Positions 58,008 to 64,000 of a stretch of 64,000 nucleotides of DNA are shown here, in pieces (within the stretch, counting starts at the first letter, position 1; each line of letters starts with the position of its first letter). Below the pieces are notes generated by a model. That model saw only the letters and a program-made list of their open reading frames with translations. It was not told the DNA's origin and ran no database searches. Source of the stretch: Parascedosporium putredinis (taxonomy: Eukaryota > Ascomycota > Sordariomycetes > Microascales > Microascaceae); contig CASHTG010000005.1 in assembly GCA_949357655.1 (NCBI GenBank), positions 248,001-312,000 on the forward strand. Reading direction: 5' to 3'. Position numbers and translations under genes: made by a program.

Positions 58008-60735
58008 TCAACGACTCCTCCCCATCGAAAGATGAAGGCCGCCGTCGTCGTCCCCGTCGTGGTGTAGCGTAACGCTGTTGAATTCTTCAAAGGGATCGGT
58101 ACCGTCGCCCGGTGTCGCGAGCCCAGTATCGACAGCGACGCTCTTGCCCAAGGGTCCCATGGGTCTCGATCCCGAGATGTCGACGCTCTCGCTCTCCTTG
58201 ACGTTCCGGAAGTTGATCGTATCGATTCCGCGGCCGGCATTGGGCACGATGGGGGCTTCATGTGCCGGATGAGCGCCCACTGCGTCGTCCGGAAAAGGGA
58301 TGCGCCTTGATGTCGGAAGCCCCGCGCGAGCTCCTAACCTCCGGTTTTCGTCCTTGATGAGGAGTTTGCGGATAAGAGACTTGCAGAGGCTGCACAAAGA
58401 GGGTACCCTGTTAGTTTGCTACCTCAATCAAGATGACGGAAGAGGAAAAAAAAAAAAAAAACATAAAACCAAAGGGGAAAACCTACTTGGAGACTGGCTC
58501 CTTGCTAGGGCTGTCGGGGAAAGGGATATCCTCTCTCAGGATGTTGGCAAATGTCGCGTTACGGTTCTTTCCCTTGAACGGCGTCGTGCCGTACAGCATC
58601 TCGTAGATCAGGATGCCCAACGTCCACCAATCTACCGCGCTGGTATGGCCGCTACCCTTGATGACCTCAGGCGCTATGTACTCCTCCGTGCCGACAAACG
58701 AATTGGTTCGGAAATCGGCGATGCATGATCTCGTGTCTATCGTCGGTAGCGATGTCGTACTCGCGCCGTTCTTGCCCACAATCATTGTCGGCTTGCCGCC
58801 GGGACCAGACTGCTTCGAGAGATCAAAGTCCGAAAGCATGATGTGACCGGACTGGTGGAGGAGGATGTCTGCCAAGGGGTGAATACATTAGTAATGCGCG
58901 CGGGCGAAGCGGGGGCACGGCGGTGACATACTCTCTGGCTTCAAGTCACGGTAGATGAAGCCCATGAGATGGAGGTACTCGAGCGCAGCCGTTACTTCGG
59001 CGGCGTAGAACCTCGCGTCGTCCTCGTTGATGCACTTCCCGGGGCGGGTCTGAAGGGCCCTGAAGAACTCGCCGCCGCTGCAGTATTCCATGCATAGATA
59101 GAGGTAGTCCTCGGACTGGAAGGAGTGGTAGAGGGTGACGATGAAGGGGTGGTTACTCGTGGCGAGAATTTCCTGCTCCGCGAGAGCTCGCTTAATTTTG
59201 TTTCGCTTGATCATTTCCTTCTTGCTGAGGACTGTTTCATGAGAGTACGTTAGCAACGAGGCGCGAAGTTTCCGAGAACCGGGTTCAATGCCGAAGAACC
59301 CGAGAGAAAAGGCCACAACAACACCAACCGATCTGATCTGGCGATCGTCCGGGCGAAGAAAAAAAAAGAAACCAAGTAAAAATCAAAAACGGGGTAAATG
59401 AAGCGGGCAATAGAAATGAGAAGGGAAAATAAAAGAAAAAAGAGGGAGAAGCGCGAGTGGGATGAAAAGTCAATCGTACCCTTCATAGCGTATAGCCTAC
59501 TGCTCTTCTTCTCTCGCACCAGATAAACCTTGCCCACATCCCCCTTGCCAATCATCTTGATCTTGTCAAAGCTCTGCGGACCAACCTCGACATTGCGAAT
59601 CTTGATCGAATTGGAACTATACGTCCGCCGAAACGTCGCGGGGGTCCTCGAGGACGGAAGGGGAAGCGCGCCGAGGGTATCGTTGTCGGGGATGCTCATG
59701 CTCCTATTCCTGGCCGCGTCGCCCGCGACCACCTTGCCGTTGACGAGCTCGAGGTGGCCCGACTCCTTGCTCAGGAGGAGGGGGTCTTTGCCGAGCTCGG
59801 CGGTAGCGGGCCTCTCGCCGCTGCCCTTGCCCTTGGCAAAGAGGCCCTGGGCGTTGGGAGCGCTCGCCACCCTCCTAAGCTTGCGAGCGAGCTCCTCCTT
59901 GGTAGCGGCGGTGGGCTGATCGACGCCGACGGCGCCGGCGCCCCCGTTCACCTTGATGTCGGGGGTATCGGGGGCTGGGGGCACGGAGCCCTCATTTCGA
60001 TGGCGGAGGCCGGGCAGGCCCTGGTGGGCAAAGTAGGGGTTCGCGTGGGCCGTCGGGCTGATAATGCTGTCATCGAGGGGTTGCCCTCGCTGGCGACCGT
60101 CTGCGACCGGAGCCGGCCGACGGTGCTGCTGAAGAAGCGCGTGGAACGGAAAGTGCCCTTGCCGGAGCCGGAGCCGTCGAGGTGGGAGGATTGTTGGGAG
60201 GAGTGGTAGCCGAAGCCGGGAAGATGATGATGGCTGCTGCTCGCACCGCTTCCACCACCGCCGCCGCCGCCGCCGCCGCCGCCTCCGTTGCCGCTGCCGG
60301 GGTGGCGGTCTTTTCGCTACCCGCCGAGTTGGAACTCGCGTTAGAAGCGAAGCTGTTGATGCGGAAGAAATTCTTCAGCTTCTGGTTAAACTGGCTGCTG
60401 TTGCCCTGGGGATGTTTGGTGGACGGCATCTCGTAGGTCTCGTAGGGATTATTATTATGCGACTCGTCTCGGGTCCATGGCGATTTGAGCGAATTGATGA
60501 AGCGGTGGGGACGGGTCGAGGACGACTTGGGAGAGGGTGAGGTGGTCTTGGTTGTGGTGGTGGTGGTGGTGGTGGTGGTGGAGGTTGAGTTGGTGTTGGT
60601 TGTTGTAAAGTGGATGGTGGAGGGGGCGGTGCTGGACGACGAGAGGGGAGAATTCTTGGGATCCAGCAGGCCCGTCGAGGAATGGGGGAGGAACCGGGGT
60701 GCCACGGCGCTGGTGGTGGTGCTGGCAGTGGCCAT
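58008..60735 (-). CDS. nrc-2: NRC-2/Fpk1-type AGC serine/threonine protein kinase
   Basis: Homologue of Neurospora NRC-2 and yeast Fpk1/Kin82, kinases that control growth and, in yeast, phospholipid flippases. A long Ser/Thr-rich N-terminus (MATASTTTSAVAPRFLPHSS, poly-Thr, then FNQKLKNFFRINSF) precedes the kinase domain. Glycine loop IGKGDVGKVYLV, catalytic Lys in LYAMK, then KKEMIKRNKIKRALAEQEIL, YLCMEYCSGGEFF, YRDLKPEN, LSDFDLSKQS, a 40-residue insert, FVGTEEYIAPEVI, SAVDWWTLGILIYEMLYG. DFD in place of DFG is characteristic of this AGC branch. Exons: 60735-59480, 59231-58932, 58868-58487, 58389-58008; introns interrupt after AMK, at KPE-N and at VS-NLCKSL. In the last exon three one-base losses (58320-58323, 58293-58296, 58251-58255) cancel; repaired it reads ASDIKAHPFFRTTQWALIRH. 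Further breaks at GGGG 60077-60080 and in the CCG tract about 60250-60300. About 773 residues. Confidence 0.95.
60249..60300 (-). repeat. GGC/CCG trinucleotide tract in the kinase N-terminus
   Basis: A (CCG)n tract on the plus strand. The minus-strand frame reads Ala-rich as given, but Gly-rich in the frame that joins to SSSHHHLPGFGYHSSQQSSH downstream, so the Gly reading is probably the real one. Trinucleotide tracts of this kind vary in length between strains. Confidence 0.75.
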
Positions 60736-61510
60736 GGCGGGTTTTGGGGGTCGTTGCGGAGGTGGAGTGACTTCAGTGCCAGGTATTAGTGGTCAACTCT
60801 TTTGGAGGTGGAGCAAGTTCCGCCCCTCAAATTCAGTTCACAATGCTTGGGAGTAGGGGTATTTTGGGCCCCAGGAGCCGCCAGCACGCTTTGTTGCAAC
60901 ACAACTTGAACAATGTCCAGTTGGCCGGGCTGGGCTGGGTTGCCTTCCAAAAGCGCTCCAGTTGGCTGGGGAGGCTATCGCTCGATTCGGCCCCCTGGTA
61001 AATTTGTTCGGCTGCTGCTTTTGATTTCTCAGCGGTGCATGGACTTACTTACTTGGCTGGTTTTTTGTTTCTCCCCGGAATAAAGGGAAACAACCTGATG
61101 GATTTACGGGCTCGGCTTCCAACTATTAGGACAAAGCGGAGAAATTGAACGAATCGAATCGCTTCAATTGATTGAATCGGCAGTATGTTTGCTCCGGCTA
61201 GTGGTGTCCCCTTTGTCTTTTTTGGGCGGCTCTTTTTTTCTCTTCGGTTTTGACGAGGTTCGGCGAGCCGATTAACGTCCCAAGGGGGGGAAGGAGCGGG
61301 CGGGAATGGACGGCTTTGCACAAGTATTATTGTCTGGTGTTCTGAGAACGGTGCAGGTACCGTGGAGAAAAGAAGGGTCACGCCGTTCGTCGTGTGGTAG
61401 GGTCGTAGTGGGATGGAGAGGTTGCAAGCGTTTATTACGAACGACCGACCAGGAGTGAAAGGAATCGCAAGTCCTTATCGAGCCTTACCAGCCTTTCGGT
61501 ACGCCAGTAG

Positions 61511-61512
<2 letters not shown>

Positions 61513-61540
<28 letters not shown>
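61513..61540. repeat. (AG)14 microsatellite
   Basis: Fourteen uninterrupted AG units followed by a short A run, in the upstream region of the kinase gene. On the minus strand (the sense strand of that gene) it is a CT tract, common in fungal leaders. Confidence 0.95.
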
Positions 61541-61545
<5 letters not shown>

Positions 61546-61935
61546 ACAGCGCACTGGCGTTCCTGTAGAGGCCAAGAACCCCGAAATGGACTTTGGTATG
61601 TCGCTATGGTGTAATAAAGAAAGAAAGACGTTTGCGCGTACTAAAGGTGCCGAGTGTGTGAGAAAATAAGAAGGAGGACTCCAAGAGGGACTCAAGCCAA
61701 TATCCCAGAGAAACCTCGATTCCTTTTCTCATCCGCCAGTGTGGACTCTTTATTTTTTTCGTCTTCTCTTATCCTCCGATCCTGACGGGTTCTTCCCGGG
61801 GTGGAACTTTACTCTCTCTTCTCAGGTCTTCTGTTTTCGGGGAGCCAGCGGCGCGGAGAGCGGCTGACGGAACAATAAGCAAAAGTATCGATTTTCCGAC
61901 GGTGGACTCCCTTTGCGTGGCGCGGAGAGGAAGGG

Positions 61936-61955
61936 GGATGGGATGGGATGGGATG
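61936..61955. repeat. Four tandem GGATG units
   Basis: Four exact copies of GGATG, flanked by G runs, upstream of the kinase gene. Likely slippage product. Confidence 0.9.
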
Positions 61956-64000
61956 GGGGTCCAGTGGCGGGTTCTTTGGGGTGGTGGAGCTGAACAGCCC
62001 GACTGCATAGATGGATCGATAGACAAGCAAGTCGGGAGAGTGGATCAATGGTCTGGCCTGGCCTGGACTGGTATCCTGTACGTGGTTGGGGGGATAATCG
62101 ATGTGTTGCGTGGCTTCGCAAGGATGAAGGAAGATAATACGTTATGGCGAAGCAGACAGAAAAAAAGCCTTGTTGGAAAACAAAGTCGGCCGTTGGATCA
62201 CAATGGAAATGGGAGGGAGGTGCATTCGATACTTATTTGGTCTACGCGTGCTGATGGGGACTTTGATCACTGGGTTCATCTTACTGAATCAAAAAACACG
62301 GATTCACTTCAAATGTTTCTTTATGGAAGGGCGGAGACTTGAAAGACAAGGGGAGGGAAAAAGGGAACGAGGATCACGCAACCGCTGGCATCGCCTCAAC
62401 TAAGTTCAAGGAAGTTGGCGTGCTCGAACCCGACCAGTTCCCACCTCTGAACCTCAAAGTCCTCGGCGCGCTGATGACACTGTGCAGGAAAACGCAGCCT
62501 CTCTCTCGCTCTCTCTCTCCTCAAGTCCAGGGACAACCAATGAATCAAGCTGTTTGGTTGATCCAAGACCTTGGCCAGGAGATTCACTCCAGTACCGAAG
62601 AAAAATAAAATCGTCGAATGGGGAAGGGCCTCGCTCATCCAGTCCGACGTCAAGGCCGCTTCCCCTTCTTCAACCCTTCTCGGAAGGAGTTTCTAGACAA
62701 GGGGCAGGCCAGACCAGTCCCATAGGGCGGAGACCAGCTATGAAGATGTGGCAACAAACACCTTCGATGGGCGGGCCCTGCCCAACGTTAACAGGAAAAA
62801 CTAACAAGAGCACCCAAAAGAAAGAAAAGAAAAAAGCCTGCGGTTTTTCGCTCTCTCCCAGCGCTGCTCTTTGGTGACTTTCAGAAATGACAAAAAACCG
62901 CTGCTCCCCTTTTCTTGTCTTCAAGCTCCGTGGGACGCCTCTTCAGCCCGTCAGCCCAGGCAGCGAAACCGACGGGTCAAGGTTTGCTTGTCTCATCGTC
63001 AACCCGGACCCAAATCCCTCAAAGCTTGGGGATTTCTTGGGGCAGTTTCGGACGTGGCAGCTGCGTGCTGTCGTACCCACAGCAAGAAGCTTTCCATCGT
63101 AATTGAGGTTGGCCGGTTTGCGCGTCTGTCTCTGGATCAACGACCCAGCCAAGTCCGGACAACCGCGTAATACACAGTAACAGTAATACGATGGCCTACG
63201 TCGCTCACCTGGAGTTCTTACGGACACAGTAACAAAAAGCTCTTGGATTGTAGAGTGCTACAGTCTCTCTCGACCCCATTGCTTTTGTCCAGATGCCCAC
63301 CATGGTCGCCATAGTGTAGTGTCTAGTTTCCATCTAATACCTCGTCCACCCTCTTCCTCCTTCTCCTCCTCGGCGCTTCTTTTTTTCCCTCTTCTATTTT
63401 GTGCCTCGGGGGCGGGGGGCTAGAACTACCCCTTTTCTTTTGGTGCCCTTTCTATTTTCGATATTGCCTTTGTAACCTTTTTTTTGTTTGCCTCCCGAGC
63501 CCTCTCTTTGAAGCACTATCTCGCCCTTCTTCTCCACAATCGTGGCGGTTAGAATGGGTCCCTCGGGACAATAGGGGTGGTACAAACCCAATTCCCCGTT
63601 CCAGTATATTGTCGAACGAATCAGCCTAGGGCTAGAGATGGGGAGAAAGAGCAGAGAAAGAAACCAGAGGAACAAGAGAGTCGTAGAGGATACGCAAAGT
63701 ATAGGTGAGACAGTTCTGTATATAGTTTGTCCCTAGTACTCGAGGGCGAGAAGGGAGCACTAGCCAGACAATGGCCCCGTTAAATAGAAGTACGAAGTCA
63801 CTCGAGAAGGAAACAGAAATCCCAGAGGTTTTGGGAGAGAGAGAAAAAAAAAGCCAAAAGCTTGACTTATGGAACAAGCAACAGTTCGCCAAACCTTGAA
63901 CCCCTGAAGCCGTCAAAAGGGGCTGCCGGCCAGCTACTTTTTTTGGCCCACGACACCCAGCGGGACGGATGACCAGAAGAGGTGCAACAAACAAGCCGTA

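Larger units (their letters stand above)
60736..64000. other. Upstream region of the kinase gene to the window edge
   Basis: The first kilobases upstream of the kinase ATG are the expected promoter and leader; the minus strand is pyrimidine-rich around 61200-61900. Two short tandem repeats are present. No gene, RNA gene or recognisable partial gene is seen up to the right edge. Confidence 0.5.

Noticed and set aside
33665..60735. Treating the frame-broken genes as pseudogenes or as programmed frameshift genes
   Set aside because: Breaks occur in essential genes, many per gene, mostly at ordinary homopolymers and with no shared slippery motif; sequencing or assembly loss explains them better.

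Overview
The window is nuclear DNA from a filamentous ascomycete (Pezizomycotina, most likely a Sordariomycete). The evidence is: short spliceosomal introns with GT(A/T)(A/T)GT-type donors and CTAAC-like branch points; pyrimidine-rich leaders; and proteins of clearly fungal type (an NRC-2/Fpk1-type AGC kinase, a Puf4-type Pumilio protein with a filamentous-fungal N-terminus, a PSP1 protein, a FacC/Yat-type carnitine acetyltransferase, a 14-helix MFS efflux pump). I cannot name the species.

Layout. Plus strand: PSP1-domain protein (2278-5313), an unrecognised nuclear-looking protein (7809-8915), ribosomal protein L15 (9612-10808). Minus strand: Puf4-like RNA-binding protein (13379-17654), then a gene-poor stretch of almost 9 kb, RNA polymerase III second-largest subunit (26393-29963, possibly with a micro-exon at 30337-30343), a four-helix membrane protein (30473-32380), and a Rad57/XRCC3-type Rad51 paralogue (33665-35197). 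Then a plus-strand secreted/membrane Cys-rich protein (39887-41212), a minus-strand carnitine acetyltransferase (41822-44734), a plus-strand MFS transporter (50561-53193), and on the minus strand a conserved unknown protein (54158-55221) and the NRC-2-like kinase (58008-60735). That is twelve genes in 64 kb, with about half of the sequence intergenic or UTR. The genes are core cellular functions (translation, tRNA/5S transcription, mRNA regulation, DNA repair, acetyl-unit transport, lipid-asymmetry/growth kinase signalling) plus a few accessory membrane proteins. They do not form an operon-like or biosynthetic cluster, and I see no credible defence system, transposon or secondary-metabolite cluster.

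The most striking property is technical. Eleven of the twelve genes are broken by frame changes that are repaired by adding one (rarely two) bases, mostly at or next to a homopolymer of 3-5 bases. The repaired proteins are complete and conserved, so I annotate them as intact genes with sequence-level deletions, not as pseudogenes. Only the L15 gene reads cleanly. Automatic gene calls on this sequence would be fragmented, and coordinates of coding segments should be read with that in mind.

The longest uncharacterised stretch (17.7-26.4 kb) has no gene I can support but holds three palindromes, including a 19-bp arm hairpin whose only two mismatches are G-T pairs on the plus strand.
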